Numbered from the stretch's first letter, positions 34,271 to 42,943 are shown. The stretch: DNA of 64,000 bases from Paratractidigestivibacter sp963605405 (GCA_963605405.1 CAVCUP010000008.1:38351-102350), one strand, 5' to 3'. Translations and numbers: made by a program. Notes: generated by a model from the letters alone, not told the origin.

Positions 34271-35407
34271 ATGAGAAAAACCAACTCCGACCTGGCGCTT
34301 CTCGCCACCTCGGGCATCCGGCGGTTCAACGCGCTCGCCAACCAGACCCCCGGCTGCGTCAAGCTCACGCTCGGCGAGCCCGAGTTCGACACGCCGCAGG
34401 CCGTAAAGGATGCCGTGGCCGCGAGCCTCGCCGCCGGAAAGACGCACTACCCGCCGAACAACGGCACGGCCGAGCTTCTGGGAGCGCTCTCGGCGTATAT
34501 GGGACGTCAGGGTCTCGCGTACGCGCCGGAAGAGCTGATCGTCACCTGCGGCGCCACGGAGGCGCTCTCCGCGACGCTGCAGGCGCTTCTCGACCCCGGC
34601 GATGAGGTCGTGATCCCCGCGCCCGCGTTCGGCCTCTACGAGACCGTGGTGCGCGCGGCGCACGGCAAGGTCCGCTTCCTCGACACGAGCGCGGATGCCT
34701 TCGCGATAAACGAAGACCAGCTCAGGGCTGTGGTAGGGGAGCGCACGAAGGCTATCGTAATCACCTCGCCGAACAACCCGACCGGCTGCGTCTACGGCGC
34801 GGGCTCGCTCGACGCCGTCGCCCGCGTCGCCGCCGAGACGGGCATCTGCGTCATCTGCGACGACGTCTATAACCGCCTGTGCTACGCGGACGGCCTCGAG
34901 CGCTTCGCCGTTCGCCACCCCGAGCTTCGCGACCAGACCGTCGTGGTCGACTCGTTCTCCAAGCCCTGGGCCATGACCGGCTGGCGCATCGGCTGGCTCG
35001 CCGCCGCGCCCGCGCTCAAGGCCCAGATAGAGAAGATGCACCAGTACCTCATCTCGAGCATCCCGGCGTTCGTGCAGGACGCGGCCGTGGTCGCGCTCGG
35101 CTGCGACGTCGAGCCCATGCGCGAGACCTATCGCCGCCGCCGCGACCTCGTGGTCGCGCGCCTGGGACAGATGGGCCTGCCGCTTACGGTGCCTGAGGGC
35201 GCGTTCTACGCGTTCCCTGACGTGAGCGGGCTCGGCATGGGCTCCGTGGAGCTGTGCGAGCTCCTGGTCCGCGAGGCGGGCGTCGCCTGCGTGCCGGGCA
35301 CCTGCTTTGGCTGCGAGGGTTTCATGCGTCTCTCGTACTGCGTGGCCGACGATGCCCTTGAGCTGGGCTTGGATCGCCTCGAGAAGTTCGTCTCCGTCAA
35401 CTGCTGA
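34271..35407 (+). CDS. Class I/II PLP-dependent aminotransferase
   Basis: 378 residues. The fold-type I pattern is clear: LGEPEFDTPQAVKDAV, YPPNNGTAELLGAL, TCGATEALSATLQALLDPGDEV, SPNNPTGCVYG and the PLP-binding K231 in SFSKPWAMTGWRIGW; a C-terminal RLSY motif carries the substrate-binding Arg. It probably acts on aspartate or aromatic/branched amino acids. Pairing with a hydroxy-acid oxidase suggests interconversion of 2-hydroxy, 2-oxo and amino acids; that is inference. Confidence 0.88.
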   Translation: MRKTNSDLALLATSGIRRFNALANQTPGCVKLTLGEPEFDTPQAVKDAVAASLAAGKTHYPPNNGTAELLGALSAYMGRQGLAYAPEELIVTCGATEALSATLQALLDPGDEVVIPAPAFGLYETVVRAAHGKVRFLDTSADAFAINEDQLRAVVGERTKAIVITSPNNPTGCVYGAGSLDAVARVAAETGICVICDDVYNRLCYADGLERFAVRHPELRDQTVVVDSFSKPWAMTGWRIGWLAAAPALKAQIEKMHQYLISSIPAFVQDAAVVALGCDVEPMRETYRRRRDLVVARLGQMGLPLTVPEGAFYAFPDVSGLGMGSVELCELLVREAGVACVPGTCFGCEGFMRLSYCVADDALELGLDRLEKFVSVNC

Positions 35408-35430
35408 CGCCGCGCGGCCATAATCGGCCG

Positions 35431-35665
35431 CATGGCCCACGATTTGGGCCATGCGGCCGTGCCGCCGACGGCGAGAACAGCGTCGGCGGCAGTTTTGCCG
35501 CCCGGACCGTGCAGGCGATTTCCGGGCAGCGCGTTTACCTGCGGCTCCTTAAATCCCCGTGGGCGAGCCTACTCGGGGAACCCGCAGAAAACTGCCGCCG
35601 TCTCAGTTTTCCGCCCTTCGTAGGCGGTGCCGGCTCAGCTTATGCGCGAGGACGCGGGCAATATA
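35431..35665 (+). repeat. Interspersed repeat family A, copy 2 (MITE-like)
   Basis: About 235 bp, same orientation as copy 1. It contains GCGTCGGCGGCAGTTTTGCC, GGCGATTTCCGGGCA, TACTCGGGGAACCCGC and AAACTGCCGCCGTCTC. The left end ATGGCCCACGA and the right end GACGCGGGCAATATA are degraded forms of the copy-3 termini. It starts 24 bases after the aminotransferase stop and ends just before the tRNA-Ala promoter. Confidence 0.88.
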
Positions 35666-35678
35666 TCCAAATTCACGG

Positions 35679-35707
35679 TTGACTCTGATGAAGATGCCCG
35701 TTATATT
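35679..35707 (+). promoter_or_regulatory. Promoter for tRNA-Ala copy 1
   Basis: TTGACT (35679-35684), a 17-base spacer and TATATT (35702-35707), 18 bases before the tRNA. The spacer tail GATGCCCG is shared with the promoter of the minus-strand tRNA-Ala copy. Confidence 0.75.
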
Positions 35708-35725
35708 AATTCACGCACTAAACAC

Positions 35726-35801
35726 GGGGAATTAGCTCAGTTGGGAGAGCGCGTGACTGGCAGTCACGAGGTCAGGGGTTCGAACCCCCTATTCTCCACC
35801 A
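35726..35801 (+). tRNA. tRNA-Ala (anticodon GGC), copy 1
   Basis: 76 bases with encoded CCA. The anticodon loop CTGGCAG gives GGC (reads GCC). The acceptor pairs GGGGAAT with ATTCTCC and includes the G3-U70 wobble that identifies alanine tRNA. The mature sequence is identical to the copies at 45752 (minus) and 46705 (plus). Confidence 0.96.
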
Positions 35802-35813
35802 TTTAAATTTATG

Positions 35814-35846
35814 AAAGGCCTCGAATAATTCGAGGCCTTTTTCTTT
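35814..35846 (+). terminator. Terminator after tRNA-Ala copy 1
   Basis: AAAGGCCTCGAA (35814-35825) pairs with TTCGAGGCCTTT (35829-35840), followed by TTCTTT. Confidence 0.9.
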
Positions 35847-35992
35847 ACTCTAGTGAGATAACCGGCTCATTGGCTTGATGGGCAAACAAGTCACGCTTCG
35901 CTCAAAGTCATGAATCAAGTGCGCCGCGACGCGTTCAATGTGGTCGCGGCAGCCTATGTGTAGACCCTGCTCTAGAGGAGAAGGAGGCCTGG

Positions 35993-37228
35993 ATGGCCGA
36001 TCGAAGTGATAAGACGACCCCGTGCGAGGTCGCCCCGCAACCCGAGGATGTCGGCCAGACAAAGGACACCTCGCGACCCGTGAACGAGGGCACCTCGCGA
36101 CCCGTGGGCGAGAGCGCTCCGCAACCCGTGGGCGAGGTCGCCCCACAAACCGTTGAGGCCGCGCAAACAATTAATCTCGAAAGACTGTCGCTTCTCGTGG
36201 GTTTGGGGACCGTGGCGATAACGGCCTTTTCCCTCATGACCTCATTTTCTATGCACCTAACGAGGTCGCTTGGATCCGGCTACCCGTTTTTCTTGTCGCA
36301 GATATCTGCCGCCGATATTGTTCCGATGCTTCCGGGTGCGGCGGCGCTGCTGCTTTTGGACCTTCCTGCCCTTCTTGGCATAAATAGGCTATTGGTAAGT
36401 TCCAGGCGTCTCGATGCCGCTAAACATGCCAAAGTGATATTCGTCCTCGCCTTTGTATTACCGTGTTCCGTCCTTTTGCCGTCAGGAATTTTGCTTTTGC
36501 TTATCGCGATCAACGCTAATGTTGCCATCGTTTGCTCAGCGATCTTCTTTATTGCTTGGGTAGCGATGATCATTCTTTTTTTTAAACAAAACAAGGAACT
36601 GAGCCAAACCGGTGACTCGATTGGGACGAAAGGATGTCCCCGCGGGGATAAGTTTGAGCTCATGGCCAACTCAATCTATGTCGGTCTGTCGATTGTCGTT
36701 GCCGTGTTTTTTGTTGCTGTTGCGCAGGTGATGCCGTTTCCCGCTCCGCTGGTAGAGTTTTTTGTTGTCCTGGGTTTGGCTATCTGCGCGATGGTCGCTC
36801 CTAAATACCTCAGGGACGTTCAATGGGAGACCTCGTTTTCCCCTCAGGGCAACAACAACTACGAGCTGAAGCACATCGCCGACGATCAAAGGGAGACCTC
36901 GTTTTTCCCTCAGGGCAGCAAGGCTTATCTTCCTTACTTCGAAGGGGCGATAGTTGCGCTGTTTGCATCATTTGCGCTCGGGTTCTTGATTGCCCAAGTC
37001 CCTTCCGACAAGACATACGTTGTCGCTCCCGAGGGTGCGGCAGGCGAGAGCGCATCCGATGCGGGGAGTCTAGTTGACGCGACCAACGAAGAGATGAAGG
37101 CCGAATACCTGATTCTGGACACGTTTGCCAACGGTAATGCAGTGGTTTTGGTGGATGGCAAGAGCGAAGGCACAAAAGCCTACAAGCTCGTCTCCTTGAC
37201 TGACGGGTGCGTCATTAGCGAGGGATAA
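35993..37228 (+). CDS. Multi-spanning membrane protein of unknown function
   Basis: 411 residues; AGAAGGAGG precedes the ATG. The hydrophilic N-terminus (about 1-60) has degenerate repeats of the type (S/A)-P-Q/R-P-V-G-E, visible in DNA as repeated CTCGCGACCCGTG and CGCAACCCGTGGGCGAG. About six hydrophobic segments follow (for example VGLGTVAITAFSLMTSF, VIFVLAFVLPCSVLL, SIYVGLSIVVAVFFVAV). A short intragenic duplication (GGGAGACCTCGTTTT...CCTCAGGGCA at 36826 and 36892) sits before the last helix (ALFASFALGFLIAQV), and an extracytoplasmic tail follows. GC is visibly lower than in neighbours and copies of repeat A flank it in inverted orientation, suggesting transfer. I do not recognise the family. 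Confidence 0.7.
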   Translation: MADRSDKTTPCEVAPQPEDVGQTKDTSRPVNEGTSRPVGESAPQPVGEVAPQTVEAAQTINLERLSLLVGLGTVAITAFSLMTSFSMHLTRSLGSGYPFFLSQISAADIVPMLPGAAALLLLDLPALLGINRLLVSSRRLDAAKHAKVIFVLAFVLPCSVLLPSGILLLLIAINANVAIVCSAIFFIAWVAMIILFFKQNKELSQTGDSIGTKGCPRGDKFELMANSIYVGLSIVVAVFFVAVAQVMPFPAPLVEFFVVLGLAICAMVAPKYLRDVQWETSFSPQGNNNYELKHIADDQRETSFFPQGSKAYLPYFEGAIVALFASFALGFLIAQVPSDKTYVVAPEGAAGESASDAGSLVDATNEEMKAEYLILDTFANGNAVVLVDGKSEGTKAYKLVSLTDGCVISEG

Positions 37229-37235
37229 ACCGCTG

Positions 37236-37467
37236 TATGGCCCACGACCTCACGCTTAAGCCGAGTCGGTACCGCCTGCGAGGGGCGGAAACCCGAGACG
37301 GCTGCAGTTTTTAGCGGTTGCCCCGAGTAGGCCCGCGCCCTGAATTTGAAGATTCGCAGGTAAACGCGTCGCCCGTAAGTTGCCCGCACGGCCCGAGCGG
37401 CAAAACTGCCGCCAACGTCGTTCTCGCCGCCGGACGCGCTGCCGTATGGCTCTGGTCGTGGGCCATA
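37236..37467 (-). repeat. Interspersed repeat family A, copy 3, inverted, with intact termini
   Basis: 232 bp. The ends are perfect 14-base inverted repeats: TATGGCCCACGACC (37236-37249) and GGTCGTGGGCCATA (37454-37467). The reverse complement aligns along its length with copies 1 and 2. No clear target duplication is seen. It begins 8 bases after the stop of the hypothetical membrane protein. Confidence 0.9.
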
Positions 37468-37480
37468 TAGTGATTATTTA

Positions 37481-37541
37481 GGTAACCAGATTCACCACCC
37501 TCGGCTTTATTTGGGGCGAGGGCGGTGAATCTGGAGTTGTA
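37481..37541. terminator. Large hairpin, possible bidirectional terminator
   Basis: CCAGATTCACCACCCTCG (from 37482) pairs with CGAGGGCGGTGAATCTGG (ending near 37535) around a loop, with one mismatch. No clear T run follows on either strand; it could equally be the end of another palindromic repeat. Confidence 0.4.
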
Positions 37542-37931
37542 TAGATGCAGTGCTGCTTAGTGATCTTGCAAGCGAGGTAATCTCTCTTCATGCGGGCTTG
37601 TTTAAACCCTGCTGTTGAGGCAATGAGGATGTGCCAGTAGCTCTGAGAGGTTGGGCCCATCTCTCTAATGCACGCTGATACTCATCGTGGCTTAGAAATA
37701 TGCAAGGCAAGTTTGATGGTGATGCTTCTGGCGTTTGCGTCATGCTATCCAATGTTGATTTCCTGACGCTTTGCATGGATGCACTCTAAGTGTTAAAGGT
37801 GTCTCCAGCAAATAGGATGCTTCGGCTGGTTTCTTCGGCTCTTAATCACTTGCTCTGCGTTTGTTTATATTTACCTACTTTGAATTAATCTTGTACAAGG
37901 TGTTTTCGAAACGATTTTAGGAGACTCCATT
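37542..37931 (+). other. AT-richer intergenic region before the glycosyltransferase
   Basis: 390 bases, clearly lower in GC than the core genome. Short open frames on the minus strand (37478-37660, 37588-37776) have no binding site or recognisable motif and I do not call them genes. Only TTTTAGGAG before ATG 37932 is assignable. Confidence 0.4.
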
Positions 37932-40900
37932 ATGGAAAGGTTATTCTCCGTCATCATTCCTTTTTACGACGGTCTTACTTATATCGAAGAGTGCGTCGGC
38001 AGCGTTCTTAATCAGGGAGTTTCTGACGTTGAGGTCATCATCGTCGATGACCGCGATCAGGCGCGGACGGGTGACTCACTTGACGCGATGTTTGCTCACG
38101 AGAAGCGCGTGACTGTTCTTCATCGGGACGCTAATGGCGGGACTCTTCGAGCACGTCGAGATGGTGTCCTTGCTTCTAATGGAAAATACCTCATGTTCAT
38201 GGACCAGGATGACACCCTTGTCCAGGGGGCTCTTGTAGGCCTTCTCGCTGAGATTGAGGCAGACCCTGTAGATATCCTGCATTTTGGGGTTGATGTTGTT
38301 GCGGAAACGGAGCAGGCAGAAGCCGCGCGGGAGGGCATGCTTGGGTTCCTGACTCCTCCTGTGCGCGAACTCAAGGGTTTTAATATACTTCGTTATCAAT
38401 TTGCAGCTGAAAATGGGTTTGACTGGCAGGTTCATCACAAGGTCTACGAAGGTGAATTTGCTCGTGCGTGCTGGGGCCTCGCTGAGGATATGTTCCTGAT
38501 CCAGTCTGATGACCTGTACATGAGTTTTATTACAGATGCCAAAGCCGCCACCTATCGTTCCATCGATAAACAGTGGTATGTCTATCATTTGGGTCGAGGC
38601 GATACTCTTGGTTCCGCGTACAGTTTAAGCACTTTTGAGCGAATTTGTAAATTTGATGCCAGCACGTATGCCTTGCTCTGTGACTTTGTTGCATCCGGCG
38701 CCGCTGGTATTGAACGCGATGATTTCCAAGATCGGTTGCTTGATGTTCGAGCAAAGCTCGCTTCCCATGTCATGAATGAGGCTATGGACAACCTTCGGGC
38801 GGATGAGCGCGAGCAAGGTATTGATTTGATGCTGCGTTTCTGGGAAGCCGACGCTGTTGTCCCTGAACTTATTAGGTTTTCGCGCGATTTGGCGTATAAG
38901 GCCCTGACAAATAGTGCCACGGCAGACGAGAACTCTCTTTGTTTTGGGTTGTTCTCTCTTGCTGAGGGGCTTTTTTCTCGAAACAACATCGAGCTATCTG
39001 ACGGGACCCGTTCTTTGCGCGAGGTCGCTCGTGGGCATCTGTTTGATCTGGAGGTAGCGTCTGGCTTTGCTTCTTCGTCGGCCGTCGATGCGCCTACGCT
39101 CAGTATGCGCTCCGCCTACGAGGCCGAGGACGTGCGCATCTTCGTCACGACGCACAAGAACGTCGACCTTTTCCATAGCAACATTCTGCAGCCGGTGCAG
39201 GTGGGCGCCCGCTCGCCGCGCCGCCGTCTGCTTTGGGCTTATCAGGATGACGACGGCAACTCTATTTCCGACCAGAACGCCATGTACTGCGAGCTCACGA
39301 CCCAGTACTGGGCCTGGAAGAACGCCGACGCCAAGTACTACGGTTTCTGCCACTATCGCCGTTACTTCGATTTCTCGCCGGAGGAGCACGAGGAGAACGC
39401 GTACGGTGAGGTCATTGACCAGGAGATCGGGTGGGGGAGCCGTGAGCGCTACTGCCTCGATGACGAATCGATTCGCGCCGCCGTCGAGGGCTGCGACATC
39501 GTGACCACCGGCATCAAGGACCTGCGCGACTTCCCCGAGAAGTACCAGACCACTTACGACCACTATCGCTGCGCGCCGTACCTCAAGGTCGCCGACCTCG
39601 AACGTGTCATCGAAATCCTCAAGGAGATGCACCCCGACTACGCTTCGGATGCCGATGCTTACCTCGCGGGTCACTTAACCTGCTTCTGCAACATGTACAT
39701 CATGCGCAAGGAGCTCTTCTTCCGCTACTGCGAGTGGATGTTCCCCATCCTCGAGCGCTTCGTCGACGGTTGGGATACGTCTCTTCTCTCTCACGAGACG
39801 CTGCGTACACCGGGCCATCTCTCCGAGCGTCTCTTCAACATCTGGCTTATCCATGAGAAGCGCATGAACCCCGGCCTTAAGCACAAGCAGGTCCAGTGCG
39901 TTCACTTCGAGAAGCCTGATCATGCCCCGGAGGCGCACCTTGAGTGCGTCGACGGTCAGGGCAAGCCTGTCGTTCCGGTGGTCTTCGCCGCGGACAACAA
40001 CTACGTGCCGATGGTCACCACCACGGCCTATTCCATGCTCAAGAATGCCTCGCCTGACTATTTCTACGACATCGTTATTCTCGAGAAGGACTTCTCGGCA
40101 TACAACAAGCGCTTGATGAGCGAGTTCTTCGCATGCTTCGAAAACGCGAGCGTGCGCTTCGTAAACGTTGCCAGTATGATCCAGGCCTACAACCTCCAGA
40201 CGAGCAACGAGCACATTAGTGCCGAGACCTACTACCGTTTCCTCATTCAGAAGGTCCTGCCGGGCTATAACAAGGTGCTTTACCTGGACTCCGACCTCAT
40301 CGTCGAGGGCGATGTGTCCGAGCTTTACTCCACCGAGATGGACGATAACCTCGTTGCGGCGGCACGAGATATCGACTATCTCGGCAACCTCAACATGAAT
40401 GACGGCGAGCGTATGAAATACACCCGCGAGGTTCTTGAGCTCGAGGATCCCTATGATTACTTCCAGGCGGGCGTGCTTGTGCTCAACACTGCCGAGATGC
40501 GTAAACTTTACCCGTTCCAAAAGTGGCTAGAAATCGCTACGGAGCCGAAGTACATCTACGATGACCAGGACATTCTCAACGCTCACTGTCAGGGCCGCGT
40601 CGTGTGCCTGGACAACGACTGGAATGTGATGAACGACTGCGGCGGGCGTATCAAGAAAGTCTTCTCGTTCGCCCCGGCTGACATCTACGATAAGTATATG
40701 GCCGCCTACGCTACGCCGAAGGTCATCCACTACGCTGGCTTCGAGAAGCCGTGGAAGCCGGGTCCGTGCGACCTCGGCGAGGTCTACTGGCTGTACGCGC
40801 GCGAGACCCCGTTCTTTGAGCGCCTCATCGGGATGAAGTACCCGAGCAAGGCTGTGGTCGATGAGCAGGTGGGTCGCAGCGTGGGTGACCTCGAGCACCG

Positions 40901-41033
40901 TCTGACCACGCCCGCGCGTGCGATTTCCGAGGACAGCCCGCTTCGCCAGGTGTTTGACGGGGTACTCCCGTTGGGGTCCCAACGCCGTGAGGCCGCAAAA
41001 GCCGTCGTTCGCAAGCTCCGCGGACGTAAGTAA
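37932..41033 (+). CDS. Three-domain glycosyltransferase (GT2 + DUF4422 + GT8)
   Basis: 1033 residues; TTTTAGGAG precedes the ATG. Domain 1 (about 1-230) is GT2: FSVIIPFYDGLTYIEECV, VEVIIVDD and FMDQDD. Domain 2 (about 395-650) matches DUF4422: IFVTTHKNVDLFHSN, LLWAYQDDDGNSISDQNAMY, QYWAWKN and FCHYRRYFDF. Domain 3 (about 675-930) is GT8: VVFAADNNYVPMVTTTAYSM, YYRFLIQKVLPGYNKVLYLD and the DSD metal site near 783. It likely adds several sugars to a surface polysaccharide or teichoic-type polymer. Bases before about 39070 are AT-richer with different codon use; afterwards they match the GC-rich core. It stands alone, with no other polysaccharide genes nearby, beside IS elements. Confidence 0.88.
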   Translation: MERLFSVIIPFYDGLTYIEECVGSVLNQGVSDVEVIIVDDRDQARTGDSLDAMFAHEKRVTVLHRDANGGTLRARRDGVLASNGKYLMFMDQDDTLVQGALVGLLAEIEADPVDILHFGVDVVAETEQAEAAREGMLGFLTPPVRELKGFNILRYQFAAENGFDWQVHHKVYEGEFARACWGLAEDMFLIQSDDLYMSFITDAKAATYRSIDKQWYVYHLGRGDTLGSAYSLSTFERICKFDASTYALLCDFVASGAAGIERDDFQDRLLDVRAKLASHVMNEAMDNLRADEREQGIDLMLRFWEADAVVPELIRFSRDLAYKALTNSATADENSLCFGLFSLAEGLFSRNNIELSDGTRSLREVARGHLFDLEVASGFASSSAVDAPTLSMRSAYEAEDVRIFVTTHKNVDLFHSNILQPVQVGARSPRRRLLWAYQDDDGNSISDQNAMYCELTTQYWAWKNADAKYYGFCHYRRYFDFSPEEHEENAYGEVIDQEIGWGSRERYCLDDESIRAAVEGCDIVTTGIKDLRDFPEKYQTTYDHYRCAPYLKVADLERVIEILKEMHPDYASDADAYLAGHLTCFCNMYIMRKELFFRYCEWMFPILERFVDGWDTSLLSHETLRTPGHLSERLFNIWLIHEKRMNPGLKHKQVQCVHFEKPDHAPEAHLECVDGQGKPVVPVVFAADNNYVPMVTTTAYSMLKNASPDYFYDIVILEKDFSAYNKRLMSEFFACFENASVRFVNVASMIQAYNLQTSNEHISAETYYRFLIQKVLPGYNKVLYLDSDLIVEGDVSELYSTEMDDNLVAAARDIDYLGNLNMNDGERMKYTREVLELEDPYDYFQAGVLVLNTAEMRKLYPFQKWLEIATEPKYIYDDQDILNAHCQGRVVCLDNDWNVMNDCGGRIKKVFSFAPADIYDKYMAAYATPKVIHYAGFEKPWKPGPCDLGEVYWLYARETPFFERLIGMKYPSKAVVDEQVGRSVGDLEHRLTTPARAISEDSPLRQVFDGVLPLGSQRREAAKAVVRKLRGRK

Positions 41034-41374
41034 TAGATTCGTAGTTTTTTCAGCTCATTCGGTGCCCCTGCTTTTTGTAGGGGCATCATTTGCCAAGGCG
41101 TGATTGTATTTCCGCTCGAATAATTAGCTGGGAACCCGACCGACCTCTTTTAAAATATTGATATACCTCTTTAACAAATGTTTTCTCTTATGCCCTGGCC
41201 TGTTGTCAATGGGCCTGGGTATAGAAAACAAAGAAACGAGAATCGAGCTGAACAAATCTGTGCGCTGATGTCTGGCCGCATTTTGATGCGCGTTTCGGTG
41301 TCGTCTGCGGCGATGGAGCTTCCCGTCGCGCTGGCTGACGGGCGTGGAAGAGTCCACCTCTTCTGTTATTGCTC
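41034..41374 (+). other. Intergenic region between the glycosyltransferase and the IS element
   Basis: 341 bases. A weak terminator-like hairpin (TGCCCCT / AGGGGCA, 41063-41087) follows the glycosyltransferase. A 77-codon frame at 41178 runs into the IS end and lacks a binding site, so I do not call it. AT-rich around 41100-41180. Confidence 0.4.
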
Positions 41375-42441
41375 AGGGATGGCTCCTCCGCGGCGGGGCT
41401 CTTGGCGTTGACGGCTAGGTGTTGCGTGCCAAGACGTTGTTTACGCCGCCGATGCGCGACATCGGCGGCAGGCCCCCGCACGCGCTGTGCGGACGGTCCC
41501 AATTGTAATGCTCGATGAAGGGCCCGGGGCCTCGGCCCTGGGCCCCTCGCTGTCCCACGCCCTCGCGTACTGCCACTCCTGCGCCAGCGTCCGGTTCATG
41601 CGCTCGGCCTTGCCGTTCTGCCAGGGGCTGAAGGGCCTCGTGTACTTGTGCTTTATTCCCCGCGCGTCGAGCAGCGCGTTGAAGTCGGCGGAGCGGTAGG
41701 CCGGGCCGTTGTCGGTCATGACGCGCTCGACCCCGATGCCGAGGGACCCGTAGAACGCCGGCGCGCGCTCCATGAAGGCGCAGGTCGTAGCCTTCTTCTC
41801 GTCGGGGAGCTGCTCGGCGTAGGCCACGCGTCCGTTGTCGTCGACGGCGACGTGCAGGCACGACGCCCCCGCGCCCCTCTTGGACCCGCAGCCGCGGCCG
41901 AGGGCCCTGCGCCCGCCGCCCTCGGGTATGCGGGCGACCTTCTTGACGTCGACATGGACCAGCTCGCCGGGGCGCTCGCGCTCGTAGCGCACGCGGGTCA
42001 CGGGGCCGCGCGCGCGGACCTCGCCCGTGACCCGGTCGACGTCGGCCAAGCGCGTCAGCCCCCGCCTCGCGACGATCCTGGCGAAGGTCCGGGCCGGCAC
42101 GCCGGTCGCCGCGGAGAGGGGCAGCGGGGCCAGGAGCATGGCCCTGCGCGCCTCGCAGACGCGCTCCTCGACATCGGGCGGCGTGAGCCTGGCCAGCCGG
42201 CGCGGCCTGCAGCCCCCGTCGGACATCGGCTCGCCGTGCCGGGCGCGCGCGAGCCATTTCGACGCGGTCTGGCGGCTGATGCCCATCTGGCGGGCGGCCT
42301 CGGCGACGCCGAGGCCGGACTCGATGCGCGAGACGAGCGTCTCGCGCCCCCTCGGGGTGAGTTTTGCGTTAGGATGCTGGGACACGGGAGGCCCTCCTCG
42401 CTGTTCGTCTAGACAACCCACAGCTTGGCAGGAGCCTCCCT
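41375..42441 (-). mobile_element. IS481-family insertion sequence
   Basis: About 1.07 kb containing one transposase gene on the minus strand. Imperfect inverted ends are visible: AGGGATGGCTCCT at 41375-41387 and the reverse complement AGGGAGGCTCCT at 42430-42441. These boundaries are inferred from that match. The element lies directly beside a remnant of a different transposase. Confidence 0.6.
41415..42385 (-). pseudogene. IS481-family transposase, frameshifted near the C-terminus
   Basis: Start GTG 42385 behind AGGAGGG. An N-terminal helix-turn-helix (VAEAARQMGISRQTASKWLAR) is followed by the DDE core: D in LVHVDVKKVARI, D in VMTDNGPAYRS and E in GKAERMNRTL. The reading frame then goes off at about 41535: the family ending FIEHYNWDRPHSACGG and RIGGVNNVLARN is intact but lies in another frame, ending at 41415. 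A single missing base in the CCCCGGGCCC stretch explains it. The result reads as MGCL-type open frame ending at 41441 with a nonsense tail. Probably inactive, unless the frame is rescued by -1 slippage or this is a sequencing error. Confidence 0.8.
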
Positions 42442-42459
42442 ATTTGTCATCGGTCGCGT

Positions 42460-42788
42460 GTAAACAACCTATCGGCATCAAACACCACGTCATCTCCAAC
42501 TTCAAGGCGTTCGTCCTGGGGACGTTCCACGGGCTGGCCAAGGCCTCCATGCAGGGCGCGGCCGACGGGTTCTCCTGGCGCTACTCGCACCGAGGGTCGG
42601 CCTCGGCCTGCTCGGACCTGCTCCGCGACTGCCTGAGGGGCCGCTACCGGCGCGGGGAGCTCATGGCGGCGCTCTCGGAGCAGCCGCCGCGACCGCCCCT
42701 GCGGACGAGGGGCCGCGCCGGGGCGGGGCACCGAGAGCTCGCGAACGGCCTCAGGGCAGAGGCCGGGCTGCCCCCGTGGGAGGGGTGA
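42460..42788 (+). pseudogene. IS1595-like transposase, C-terminal remnant
   Basis: About 105 codons in one frame, ending at the stop near 42786: IGIKHHVISNFKAFVLGTFH, GLAKASMQGAADGFSWRYSHR and a basic tail. This resembles the end of IS1595/ISXO2-type transposases (SNFK-x-FLLGTYHG and a DEF-x-YR-x-NRR motif). The 5' part is missing; the frame runs back into the IS481 element. The identification is from motif memory, so moderate. Confidence 0.6.
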
Positions 42789-42800
42789 CAGTATGCATTA

Positions 42801-42813
42801 GGTCGTGGGCCAT
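42801..42813 (+). repeat. Solo terminus of repeat family A
   Basis: GGTCGTGGGCCAT is identical to the right end of repeat copy 3 (37454-37466) and lies 13 bases after the IS1595-like transposase stop, where the right end of that element should be. Confidence 0.7.
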
Positions 42814-42832
42814 GTTCGCGTAATCCACAAAA

Positions 42833-42858
42833 GAAAAAGGACCTCATTGAGGCCCTTT
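42833..42858 (-). terminator. Terminator after tRNA-Pro
   Basis: On the minus strand, AGGGCCTC and GAGGTCCT pair around AAT and are followed by TTTTTCTTT. Confidence 0.8.
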
Positions 42859-42866
42859 AATAATTC

Positions 42867-42943
<77 letters not shown>

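Noticed and set aside
36810..37175. Minus-strand frame inside the hypothetical membrane protein gene
   Set aside because: Its repeated Cys/Pro/Arg pattern comes from reading the intragenic duplication in antisense; the plus-strand frame has the binding site and the membrane segments.
37478..37776. Two short minus-strand frames in the AT-rich gap
   Set aside because: They overlap a large hairpin and each other, have no binding site and no recognisable motif.
41178..41411. 77-codon open frame left of the IS481 element
   Set aside because: No ribosome binding site, no family resemblance, and it runs into the inferred IS end.
41415..42385. Programmed -1 frameshift in the IS481 transposase
   Set aside because: IS481 transposases are normally a single frame, and the site lacks a standard slippery heptamer with a clear downstream stimulator, so a point deletion or sequencing error is simpler.
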